A program made the translations under genes and the position numbers. Of a stretch of DNA of 26,013 nt, positions 1 to 7,768 are shown piece by piece (within the stretch, counting starts at the first letter, position 1; each line of letters opens with the position of its first letter). This DNA is from Actinocrinis sp046724665 (GTDB taxonomy: Bacteria > Actinomycetota > Actinomycetes > Streptomycetales > Catenulisporaceae): contig JBKOWZ010000278.1 of NCBI GenBank assembly GCA_046724665.1, forward strand, positions 1 to 26,013, written 5' to 3'. The notes beneath the pieces are model-generated. The model searched no databases. It saw nothing but the letters and a program-made list of their open reading frames with translations, and was not told the origin of the DNA.

Positions 1-20
1 GCAGAGGGGTGAGGAAGTGT

Positions 21-50
21 GGGGTGGGTGGGTGGGTGGTGGGGTGGGGG
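21..50 (+). repeat. G-run tract next to the protease stop codon
   Basis: Runs of three to five G separated by single T bases fill 21-36 and continue to 50. This satisfies the usual G-quadruplex pattern of four G3+ runs with short loops. The tract touches the stop codon of the protease gene (reverse TAA at 51-53). The gene is on the minus strand, so the G-rich strand is the template and the mRNA is C-rich. A role in ending transcription is inference only. Confidence 0.6.
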
Positions 51-3000
51 TTAAGCGATGGTGTAGGTGTATGGGATGGCGGCGACCTCGTCGCCGTTGA
101 CTAGGAACGGCGAGAAGGTGTCCACGTAGACGACCGCGTGAACGGTCGTACCGGGCACGCCGGACGGCGTTACGGTGACGGTGATCGTGCCGGTGCGGCC
201 GGGGGCGAGGGTGAGCGTCGTCGGGGCGGGTGCCGCTGCGTCGCGGCTGGCCAGCCAGAGGTCGCCGGTGCTGGACGTCACGCTCGGGTCGAACTGCTGG
301 GTCGTGACGGTCGCGCTGAGCGTGGCACTTCCGCTGACCGCACCGTTGTTCGTTGGGCCGAGTGGGGTAGGAGCCGCAGCCCACTCGCCCTGCGTCACTC
401 GCGCGGCTGACACTTCGGCGACTGCTGCACGTCCGTTGCCGCCGGTGGGCACGCCGAGCAGTTCCGGGACGCCGTTGTCGATCGTGGACGCGTCGAAGCC
501 GGCCGGGATTGTCGAGGTCTGCGAGATCCGCAGGTTGGTTGATTCGGTGGGGACCAGCCATGTCGTGCCGATCGCGGTCGCCGGGAAGGGTAGCGAGATC
601 GTCGGCTGCGACGGCGGTAACGCAGCGAGGGTGTACGTGGCCAGCGCAGTGCGGCGCGGGTCCGCGAAGAACGATGCGGGGGCCGCACCATTGTTGGTCA
701 CTCTGATCGTGGCGGTGATCGGCTTGCCTGCGGCCACCTTGCCGCGCGGTAGGCCGGAGACGTGTACGTCCGCAAGGTTAAAGCGCAGGTGGCCGGTGAA
801 ACGCTCCGTGAGGGTCGTGCCCGCGACCGGGTTGTCGATGTCAACGAAGAGCGTCCAGCGGCCGACGGACGGGGAGCGTACGAAGCCTTGCAGCGTGCGG
901 GTCGGTACCACGTCGCCGGATGCGTTGGCCGTCAGGTTCGTGTTGAGCGAGAGGACCTGGCCGTCTGGGGCCATGGCCGCGGCGAAGACGTTCTGGTTCG
1001 GGGTACCTGCGAGGGTCAGGTCGATGCCTAGGTTTTTCTTGCCGCGCGGCACGTCGAAGAGGTACGCCTGGGTCTGTGCGCCGGGGTTGCCGCGGCCGTT
1101 GCCGCCGGTGAGGGTGTCGGTGAAGGTGCCGCCGTTGGTGGTCGCGGAGAGGAGGGTGCGTAGGGTTAGGGGGATGGTGGTTGTGGTGGATGGGGTTGAG
1201 GGTGGGAGGGGGGTTGAAGGGGCGGCGGAGCGCTGGGTGGTGGCGAAGACGACTGCGGCGGATACGTCGCCTGCGGTGGCTGGCATGCGCGTGCGGACGT
1301 GGAACGTCGCGCTGGCGCCGGGTTGGAGTGTCACGCTGCGCGGGGAGACGCGGGCGAAGGCTGCGTCGGTGTACTTCGTCGCGGTGAACTCGTAGTTGAC
1401 GTTGCCATTGAAGCCGCTCGCGCTGGCCGAGGCGAAGAAGACCGCCGTCCACCGGCCGGGGGCCGGGTAACGCACGTCGGCTGTGCCGTGGTTGCCCGTA
1501 CCCTGCGGTACTGAGTGGTTCTCGTACTCGCCGTGCGGGCCGATGAGTGCCAGGCGCACCAGCGACTGGCCGTGCGCCGCGCCGCCGGGCCAGGTGAGTT
1601 GCGCCGCGAGGTGGTCGGCGCCGGGCGGCACGGTGAATGTCGTCTGCGCGAATCGACGCAGAACGGGTCCGCTGCCGGTCGCGATGCCGTCCGGGAAGCT
1701 CGGCGTTGCGGCGGACGTGACATCGAGCGGGATGGATGCCCTTACGTCCGACAGCGTGCGGTTCAGGATCCTGGTGTGCGGCGTAACGGTTTGCGGCGTC
1801 GCGCCGGTGTTGGTGACGACGAGCGGCAGGTCGCGCAGGTGGTTCGCCGACGCTGTGACGGCGAGTTGGGTGTCGCCAGTCGGCGTGGTGATCATCAGAC
1901 CATCGCCCTGCGGAGTGGGGCTCGCGCTGGAGTCGTGGACGGACATCGCTTCCCGCACCGCGCGGTACGCGTTCAGTTCACCGGCGCCCTGCTGGGTCGC
2001 GGGCAGGCCGAGGTCGGTGGCGGTGCCGGTGAGGATCTGCTTGACCTGCGCGGGGGTGGGCCGCGTGCCGCCGTGGGTGTGCTCGTACGCCTCGATCACC
2101 AGCGCCGCGGCGCCGGCCACCAGCGGGGCGGACTCGCTGGTGCCGCCGAAGTCCTCGATCGGGGAGGGCTTGCCGCTGAACGCCGCGCAATCGGCGAAAC
2201 GCACCGGGTCGGGCGTGCACAGCGCCCAGCCGTCCTGGCCAGGGGCGACCAGGTCCGGGACTCGGCCGCGGGCGCTGATCCCGCCGGAGGAGAACGGCGA
2301 CGGGTTGTCGCCGGCCCAGGAGGTGGCGAAGTCGCGCATACCGGCGTAACCGGTCTGCGCCTCGACGCGGAAGCTGGTGGTCGCGCCGACCGAGATGACC
2401 GAGGGGTCGGCGGCAGGCGAGCCGATGGTGTTGGTCGGGCCTGCGTCGCCGGTGGAACTGACCACGGTGACTCCTGCGGCCACGGCTGCGTCATCGGCTA
2501 GGGACGTCGGGTCGGTGCCTGTGGTCGGGTAGGCATTGCTACCGAAGGACTCGTTGATCACGTCCACCTTGTCCACGGTGACCGCGTAATCGATCGCCTG
2601 GATGATGGACGAGTTGATGGCGAAGTGGGACGAGCCGAACACGTTCAGGCCGACCATCGAGGCGCCGGGTGCCATGCCGCGCACGGTGATCGTGCAACCC
2701 TTCGGCAGCGGATGGGCCGAATCGACGAAGTCCGACAGGTCGTACACCTGGCGGCCCTGCGCGGCGATCGAGCTCGCGTCGCCGAAGGCCTCGCCGCCGG
2801 AGCCGCCGAGGCTCGGGTCGGTGCCGGAGAAGTCCTGGTAGTCGGTGAAGACCGGGGTGCCGTCGGCGCGGATGAAGTCGGGGTTCTTGGTGTCGAGGCC
2901 ATCGGCGATCCAGGCGACCTTCACGCCGGTGCCGTCCACCAGGTTCTGCGCCTGCGGGACCGAACTGTCGAGGAACGCGGTGTGTGTGGCCTGCAACGCC

Positions 3001-3500
3001 TCGGGCTCGAGCAGCGGCTTCGCCGGGTCGGCGGGGCAGGTGCCGGGGATCAGGTGGTCTGGTGGCGCGGCGCTTGGAGACTGCGCGTTGTAGTCGGTGG
3101 CGGCTTTCTCGTCCCGCGCGGCCAAAGGGGTGAGGCGCACCATGCGGTCGGGTACGACCTCGGCCACTGACGGGTCGGCACGCAGGCTGTCGGCCTGAGC
3201 GGCGGTCATGGTGGCCGCAAAGGCATTGATGATGGAGAACGTCTTGATCCCGGTCGCGCCGCCGGTGCGGGCCCGGCTGACCAGTGGCGCCTGGTCCTGG
3301 CCGACGACGCGCTCGCGGGTGGCGGCCCTCGCGGATACGTCAGGATGCTGATTGGACAGCACCACGATGAAGGGGCTTCTGGCGGCGGCCTCGGTGGCTG
3401 CGGTGGCTGGGCCTGAGCTGAGGGCGATGGTGCTGAGTGTCATCGCCAGAGCCAGGGCCGTGGTGATCGGCAAGCGGCTGGCATTCTCACGCACACGCAT
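51..3500 (-). CDS. Secreted subtilase-fold (S8/S53-like) serine protease, I9 propeptide, large C-terminal region
   Basis: A 1149-residue exported protein. A signal peptide covers about residues 1-35 (Arg-rich start, hydrophobic core, cleavage near ATAA). An inhibitor-I9-type propeptide follows at about 43-123 (begins FIVVLS, ends near VPDRMVRL). The catalytic domain spans about 185-520. The nucleophile Ser455 lies in GGTSESAP. The subtilisin HGTH motif is absent. At its place stands GGEAFGD, with Glu237 and Asp241 four residues apart as in sedolisins, and the oxyanion residue is Asp352 (STGD) instead of Asn. The Asp32 region reads IADG (Asp200). About 600 C-terminal residues look like beta-sandwich modules. 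Start: a GAGGGA ribosome site precedes ATG 3500. Likely a secreted peptidase, possibly acid-adapted; an inactive form is possible. Substrate unknown. Confidence 0.88.
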   Translation of the reverse strand: MRVRENASRLPITTALALAMTLSTIALSSGPATAATEAAARSPFIVVLSNQHPDVSARAATRERVVGQDQAPLVSRARTGGATGIKTFSIINAFAATMTAAQADSLRADPSVAEVVPDRMVRLTPLAARDEKAATDYNAQSPSAAPPDHLIPGTCPADPAKPLLEPEALQATHTAFLDSSVPQAQNLVDGTGVKVAWIADGLDTKNPDFIRADGTPVFTDYQDFSGTDPSLGGSGGEAFGDASSIAAQGRQVYDLSDFVDSAHPLPKGCTITVRGMAPGASMVGLNVFGSSHFAINSSIIQAIDYAVTVDKVDVINESFGSNAYPTTGTDPTSLADDAAVAAGVTVVSSTGDAGPTNTIGSPAADPSVISVGATTSFRVEAQTGYAGMRDFATSWAGDNPSPFSSGGISARGRVPDLVAPGQDGWALCTPDPVRFADCAAFSGKPSPIEDFGGTSESAPLVAGAAALVIEAYEHTHGGTRPTPAQVKQILTGTATDLGLPATQQGAGELNAYRAVREAMSVHDSSASPTPQGDGLMITTPTGDTQLAVTASANHLRDLPLVVTNTGATPQTVTPHTRILNRTLSDVRASIPLDVTSAATPSFPDGIATGSGPVLRRFAQTTFTVPPGADHLAAQLTWPGGAAHGQSLVRLALIGPHGEYENHSVPQGTGNHGTADVRYPAPGRWTAVFFASASASGFNGNVNYEFTATKYTDAAFARVSPRSVTLQPGASATFHVRTRMPATAGDVSAAVVFATTQRSAAPSTPLPPSTPSTTTTIPLTLRTLLSATTNGGTFTDTLTGGNGRGNPGAQTQAYLFDVPRGKKNLGIDLTLAGTPNQNVFAAAMAPDGQVLSLNTNLTANASGDVVPTRTLQGFVRSPSVGRWTLFVDIDNPVAGTTLTERFTGHLRFNLADVHVSGLPRGKVAAGKPITATIRVTNNGAAPASFFADPRRTALATYTLAALPPSQPTISLPFPATAIGTTWLVPTESTNLRISQTSTIPAGFDASTIDNGVPELLGVPTGGNGRAAVAEVSAARVTQGEWAAAPTPLGPTNNGAVSGSATLSATVTTQQFDPSVTSSTGDLWLASRDAAAPAPTTLTLAPGRTGTITVTVTPSGVPGTTVHAVVYVDTFSPFLVNGDEVAAIPYTYTIA
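1192..1213 (+). repeat. Intragenic G-quadruplex-type tract in the protease gene
   Basis: Four G runs (4, 3, 3 and 6 bases) with loops of 4, 1 and 1 bases lie opposite the Thr/Pro/Ser-rich linker of the protease. The G-rich strand is again the template strand. Smaller G runs continue on both sides (about 1150-1240). It may simply reflect Pro and Thr codons in the linker. Confidence 0.5.
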
Positions 3501-3674
3501 CGTGGATCCATCCCTCAGAGGCGGCAGGCCTCAACGAGGATCTCCGGTGTACGGCGGTTGATGGTGGCGGCGCGCTCGCCGGGGCGGCGGACTTCGCTCA
3601 GCCGCAGTAACGCGGCGGGGATACTCCGTGTCGGTGGCATGTCGTAAGCTGCACGCGTCCGAGAGGGGAGTTAC

Positions 3675-4604
3675 ATGTCTAGGCGTGGCTGGCTGCTGTT
3701 CGCCATGATGTCCGTGATCTGGGGCATCCCATATCTGTTCATCAAGATCGCGCTTGAGGGCGTCAGCGCGCCGTTCCTCGTGTTCGCCCGGACCGCGATA
3801 GCGTCGGCGGTCCTTCTGCCGATCGCGCTGCGGCGGGGGCTGCTACGGCCGGCGCTGCGTTCGTGGCGGCCGCTGCTCGCCTTCGCGGTGCTGGAGATCG
3901 GCGGGCCGTGGCTGCTGCTGGGCGACGCCGAGCAGCACATCAGCAGCAGCCTGGCCGGGCTGCTGATCGCGGCGGTGCCCCTCATCAGCACTCTGGTCAC
4001 CTGGCGGCTCGGTGACCACACGGCGCTCGACCCGCGGCGGCTGCTGGGACTGGTCGTCGGCATGGCCGGCGTGGCGGCGGTCGTCGGCTTGAACGTCGGG
4101 AACTCCTCGCCGACGCACATGGGCGAGGTACTGCTCGTCGCGGTGGGTTACGCCGTCGCGCCGATCATCGCGGACCGCCGACTGGCCGACGTGCCGACGC
4201 TTGCCGTCCTGTCGCTCGCGTTGACCGCGGTCGCGGTGGCGTACCTGCCGGCCGCGGTGTTCACGTATCCGGACAGCTGGCCGCACGCGAACGTGGTCGC
4301 GGCGATACTCGTGCTGGGCCTGATATGCACCGCGGCGGCGTTCCTGCTCTTCTTCCAGCTGATCGCCGAGATCGGGCCGGTGCGGTCCACGGTCATCACA
4401 TTCATCAACCCGGCGGTGGCCGTGCTGCTCGGCATGGTGGTGCTCAGCGAGCGGTTCACCATCGGTGTCGCGGTCGGCTTCCCGCTGGTGCTCGCGGGCA
4501 GCTGGCTTTCGACCCGCAAGACGGAGGCGAAGGCGGACTCGAGCACGCCGGAACGGGAGCGGGAGCGGGTCGTCGCCCTGTCAGCGGGCGAAAGTCAGCT
4601 GTGA
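3675..4604 (+). CDS. EamA/DMT-family transporter
   Basis: A 309-residue membrane protein with about ten hydrophobic segments, which is the usual size and topology of drug/metabolite transporters made of two EamA repeats. The first repeat opens with a segment containing SVIWGIPYLFIKIAL, and the second begins near residue 150 (GEVLLVAVGYAVAPIIADR). The conserved end of repeat two is visible as VRSTVITFINPAVAVLLG followed by SERFT. A GGGGAG ribosome site (3665-3670) sits four bases before ATG 3675, and a TAAGCT -10-like hexamer lies at 3645-3650. The gene is divergent from the protease and converges on the methyltransferase gene, overlapping it by 24 bp. The tail after about residue 283 is charged and cytoplasmic. 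The substrate cannot be read from sequence; DMT exporters carry amino acids, metabolites or drugs. Confidence 0.9.
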   Translation: MSRRGWLLFAMMSVIWGIPYLFIKIALEGVSAPFLVFARTAIASAVLLPIALRRGLLRPALRSWRPLLAFAVLEIGGPWLLLGDAEQHISSSLAGLLIAAVPLISTLVTWRLGDHTALDPRRLLGLVVGMAGVAAVVGLNVGNSSPTHMGEVLLVAVGYAVAPIIADRRLADVPTLAVLSLALTAVAVAYLPAAVFTYPDSWPHANVVAAILVLGLICTAAAFLLFFQLIAEIGPVRSTVITFINPAVAVLLGMVVLSERFTIGVAVGFPLVLAGSWLSTRKTEAKADSSTPERERERVVALSAGESQL

Positions 4605-5873
4605 GACGCCGAGGTAGCCGGAGGCGAAGCCCGCTTCGCAGTACGCGAGGTAGAACCGCCAGGTGCGGTGGAAGACCTCGTCGAAGCCGAGCGCGCTGAC
4701 CGCCGGCCAGTGCGCCTCGAAGCGCTCGCGCCAGGTGCGCAGGGTGCGTGCGTAGTCCTCGCCGAAGTCGAGCCGGCGTACCAGGCGCAGCCGGGTGCGG
4801 GCACGCAGCGCCTGCTCGATCGCGGGCACTGAGGGGATGAGGCCGCCCGGGAAGATGTACTTGTGGATCCACGTGTACGTCTTTCGGGTGGCCAGCATCC
4901 GGTGGTGGGCCATGGTGATCGACTGCACCACCGCGCGGCCGCCGGGGGCCAGCAGCCGGTCGATCGCCTCGAAGTAGTCGCGCCAGTAGCGCTCGCCGAC
5001 CGCCTCGATCATCTCGACCGAGACCACCGCGTCGTAGCCGGGGGCGCCCCGCGGCGGCCCGACCTCGCGGTAGTCGGCCAGCCGCACCTCGATCCGGTCG
5101 CCGAGACCGGCGTCGGCGATGCGCTGATCGGCCAGTGCCTTCTGCTCCCTCGAAAGGGTGAGCGTCGTGACCTGCGCACCCCGGTCGCCTGCCGCGCGGA
5201 TCGCCAGCGCGCCCCAGCCCGAGCCGATCTCCAGCACCCTCGAGCCCTCGCGCACGCCGGCTGCGTCGAGGACCGCGTCGATCTTGCGAAGCTGCGCCTC
5301 GTGCAGGGCGCGGGCGTCGGCGTCCGGCTCGTATTCGGTCGCGGCCGGCGGACCGCCGTAGAGTCCGCTCGAGTACGTCATCGACTCGTCGAGGAACAGC
5401 TCGAACAGGTCGTTGGACAGGTCGTAGTGCCGCTCGATGTTGCGCCGCGCGTTGGCCGGCGTACCGTCCTCTCCCGACGGGAAGCGGGCGACGTAAAGGC
5501 CGCGCAGCTTCTGTACGGGACGGGGCACCACGTCGGCGATGCGTCGGGCGAACGCACCGAGCACGGCGGCCAGGTCGTCGGCGTCCCAGGCGCCGGTCTG
5601 GTATGCCTCGCCGAAGCCGATCAGCCCGTGCACGCCTACCCGAGCGAAGAACTCGCTCGGACGGTGCAGCTTCATCACGGCGGAACGCTCATCTCCACCC
5701 CCGCCGAGCCGCCGGCCGGACGGCCCGACGACACGTAGCGGCAGGTGCGCCACAGCCCGCGCGAAGACCCGGCGGGCCAGCCTCGCCTTCAACCCCGCGG
5801 GCGGTACGCGGACCAGATCCGGCCACCGCTGGGGATCGACGGCGAATGAAGGTGCGGCTCCCACAACAGTCAC
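4581..5873 (-). CDS. Cyclopropane-fatty-acyl-phospholipid synthase family methyltransferase (UfaA1-like)
   Basis: A 430-residue SAM-dependent enzyme expected to modify double bonds of membrane phospholipid acyl chains. The SAM site is VLEIGSGWG (213-221). Family motifs are HYDLSNDLFELFLD (149-162), SVEMIEAVG (285-293, with the bicarbonate-ligand-type Glu290) and YIFPGG (339-344). The position of E. coli CFA synthase Cys139 (MQYSC) is Ser169 here (MTYSS), and EHVG reads EAVG. This fits the UfaA1-like branch, some of whose members are linked to 10-methyl fatty acids, rather than classical CFA synthases. No FAD-dependent partner reductase is adjacent, so cyclopropane and methyl-branch products are both open. 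The start is GTG 5873; an ATG ten bases upstream is out of frame, and the ribosome site is weak. It lies 97 bp downstream of ndh on the same strand. Confidence 0.9.
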   Translation of the reverse strand: MTVVGAAPSFAVDPQRWPDLVRVPPAGLKARLARRVFARAVAHLPLRVVGPSGRRLGGGGDERSAVMKLHRPSEFFARVGVHGLIGFGEAYQTGAWDADDLAAVLGAFARRIADVVPRPVQKLRGLYVARFPSGEDGTPANARRNIERHYDLSNDLFELFLDESMTYSSGLYGGPPAATEYEPDADARALHEAQLRKIDAVLDAAGVREGSRVLEIGSGWGALAIRAAGDRGAQVTTLTLSREQKALADQRIADAGLGDRIEVRLADYREVGPPRGAPGYDAVVSVEMIEAVGERYWRDYFEAIDRLLAPGGRAVVQSITMAHHRMLATRKTYTWIHKYIFPGGLIPSVPAIEQALRARTRLRLVRRLDFGEDYARTLRTWRERFEAHWPAVSALGFDEVFHRTWRFYLAYCEAGFASGYLGVSQLTFAR

Positions 5874-5970
5874 AGGACCATTGTGAAACGCCGCACCTAC
5901 AGTTGCAGCAAAGTGTCTACGAACATCCGGGTATTGAACTCGAACGGAGTCAACACAGCCGCCGACCGGC

Positions 5971-7431
5971 TCAAACGGACGCCGTCTCTACCTTCTTCTC
6001 CGGGGTCCTTCCGTTAACCTGCTCGATCACCGCGGGGGCCGCGGGCTTCGGCAGCGCCGTCGGCACGGCCGCCACCGCGAACTGCTCGCGCGGGTTCTCG
6101 AAGGAGGTGAGCGACACCGCCTCGCGCCGGAAGAACCCGGCCAGCAGCCAGTCGGCGCACACGCGCACCTTGCGGTTGAAGGTGGGCACCCGGCTGACGT
6201 GGTAGGCGCGGTGCATCAGCCAGGCGGGCCAGCCGCGCAGCTTCATGCCGTACACGTTCGCCACGCCCTTGCCGATGCCGAGGCCGGCCACCGAACCGAC
6301 GTGCTTGTGCACGTAGTCCTGGACTGCCTTACCGCGCAGCGTGGCGACGATGTTCTCGGCGAGCCGCTTGGCCTGACGCACGGCGTGCTGTGCGGACGGG
6401 GAGCACCAGGCGCCCGGGGCCTTGGACAGGTCGGGTACCTGCGCGCAGTCGCCGGCGGCCCACACGTGGTCGAAGCCGGTGACCCGCAGGTTGGCCTGCG
6501 CGTCCACGTGGCCCTTCGGGCCGAGCGGCACGCCGAGCTGGGCGACCACGGGGTTCGGCTTGACGCCCGCAGTCCACACCACCGTCGAGGCGTCCAGCTC
6601 GGTGCCGTCGGACAGCACGACGTGGTTGTCCACGCAGGAGTTGAGCAGGGTCTTCATCTTGACCTGGATGCCGCGCTCGCGCAGTTCCTCCGCGGTCCAC
6701 ACGCCGAGCTCCGGTCCGACCTCGGGCAGGATCCGGTCCGCGGCCTCGACCAGGAGCCAGCGCATGTCCTCGGGCTCGACGTTCGGGTACCATTTGGACA
6801 CGTCCCTGGCCATGTCCTCCATCTCGGCGATGGCCTCGACCCCGGCGAAGCCGCCGCCGACGAAGACGAAGGTCAGCGCCTTGCGCCGCAGCGCCGGGTC
6901 CTTGATGGAGTCGGCCAGGTCGATCTGGCCGATCACGTGGTTGCGCAGGCTGACGGCCTCCTCGACCTGCTTGAAGCCGATGCCGTGCTCGGCCAGGCCG
7001 GGGATGGGCAGGGTGCGCGGCACCGAGCCGACCGCGACGACCAGCTGGTCGAAGGACAGCTCGTACGGCTCGCCGGTGTTCGGGGCGATCCGCGCCGCCC
7101 GGCGGCTGTGGTCCACCGAGACCACGCTGCCGGTGATGACCTCGGCGTTCGGGCCCTTGAGCACCCGGCGCAGCGGGGCGACGATGTTGCGCGGCGCGAT
7201 CGAGCCGGCCGCCGCCTCGGGCAGGAAGGGCTGGTACGTCATGTAGGGGCGCGGGTCAACGACGGTGACGACCGCCTCGCCGCGCTTGAGCTGCTTGAGG
7301 ATCCGCTGGGCCGTGTACATCCCGACGTATCCGCCGCCGATGACGAGTATGCGCGGCGGGATGTTGGAGGCTGTGGTGTTGGCGGCTGTGGAGGCAGGAG
7401 TCAGCGCAGTAGTCATGGTGGGCTCGCTCAC
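5971..7431 (-). CDS. ndh: Type II NADH dehydrogenase (NDH-2)
   Basis: A single-subunit flavoprotein that passes electrons from NADH to menaquinone without pumping protons, on the inner face of the membrane. The FAD-binding motif is VIGGGYVG (30-37 from this start). The NADH-binding motif is VGGGFAGVE (191-199). The second FAD motif is HVWAAGDCAQVPD (322-334). The C-terminal part (about 395-460) has the amphipathic and hydrophobic character used for membrane attachment. Start: GTG 7431 has AAGGA just upstream but very close; ATG 7416 five codons later is an equal alternative. An in-frame extension to 7566 is Arg/Pro-rich and unlike the family. The gene lies upstream of the CFA-type gene and may be co-transcribed with it. 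I saw no Rex-type site. Confidence 0.92.
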   Translation of the reverse strand: MSEPTMTTALTPASTAANTTASNIPPRILVIGGGYVGMYTAQRILKQLKRGEAVVTVVDPRPYMTYQPFLPEAAAGSIAPRNIVAPLRRVLKGPNAEVITGSVVSVDHSRRAARIAPNTGEPYELSFDQLVVAVGSVPRTLPIPGLAEHGIGFKQVEEAVSLRNHVIGQIDLADSIKDPALRRKALTFVFVGGGFAGVEAIAEMEDMARDVSKWYPNVEPEDMRWLLVEAADRILPEVGPELGVWTAEELRERGIQVKMKTLLNSCVDNHVVLSDGTELDASTVVWTAGVKPNPVVAQLGVPLGPKGHVDAQANLRVTGFDHVWAAGDCAQVPDLSKAPGAWCSPSAQHAVRQAKRLAENIVATLRGKAVQDYVHKHVGSVAGLGIGKGVANVYGMKLRGWPAWLMHRAYHVSRVPTFNRKVRVCADWLLAGFFRREAVSLTSFENPREQFAVAAVPTALPKPAAPAVIEQVNGRTPEKKVETASV

Positions 7432-7768
7432 GTTCCTTCGACGCGTCCTACTCGGCTCGTCCATCGCTCTGCTGAGCGGAGGTGGCATAGCGGGTGGTCC
7501 TCGACGCTTGCCACGGCGATGGGGCGTTCGGTCGCGGAGGTGGGGAAGACTGCGGTGGCTCCCCACGCAAAGCTTCGACTGAAAGCTTTACTCGTTTACG
7601 CCTCGAGTATATGACGAGGGCCACAGTGATCGGCGCGCGGGGTGTTGGCGCTGTGTACCTGACAGGGCGTCAACCGCCACACCTTGTCAAACCGGCGCGG
7701 CTTGCCGCTGCGGGCGCCGCGCGGCCGGGCCCGGCGGGAGTGTCAGTGCCGGCCGTTAGTGTCGCGGC
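7432..7768. promoter_or_regulatory. Divergent intergenic region between ndh and the glycosylase gene
   Basis: A 337-bp gene-free stretch. For the minus strand, TATACT (reverse of 7606-7611) is a good -10 box, although no matching -35 is clear; it would give ndh a leader of roughly 165 nt. Two copies of AAAGCTT (7569-7575 and 7582-7588) lie 13 bp apart just inside that leader. A perfect 7-bp stem (7540-7546 with 7560-7566, loop 13) follows. On the plus strand TAGTGT (7757-7762) ends six bases before the glycosylase ATG. The rest shows nothing I can name. Confidence 0.4.
7757..7762 (+). promoter_or_regulatory. -10 box placed for leaderless transcription of the glycosylase gene
   Basis: TAGTGT matches the actinobacterial TAnnnT -10 form and is followed by exactly six bases (CGCGGC) and then ATG 7769. 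That spacing is typical of leaderless mRNAs, and no Shine-Dalgarno sequence is visible. No -35 box was found. Confidence 0.45.

Noticed and set aside
5874..5970. Separate promoter for the CFA-type gene
   Set aside because: A TTGACT-like -35 is present on the minus strand, but no -10 falls at a workable distance.
4581..7431. 10-methyl fatty acid (tuberculostearate-type) operon
   Set aside because: The adjacent flavoprotein is NDH-2 with NADH dehydrogenase motifs, not the FAD-dependent fatty acid reductase of that pathway.
6199..7614. 471-codon plus-strand open frame opposite ndh
   Set aside because: NDH-2 motifs on the other strand are unambiguous; the plus-strand product has no recognisable domain.
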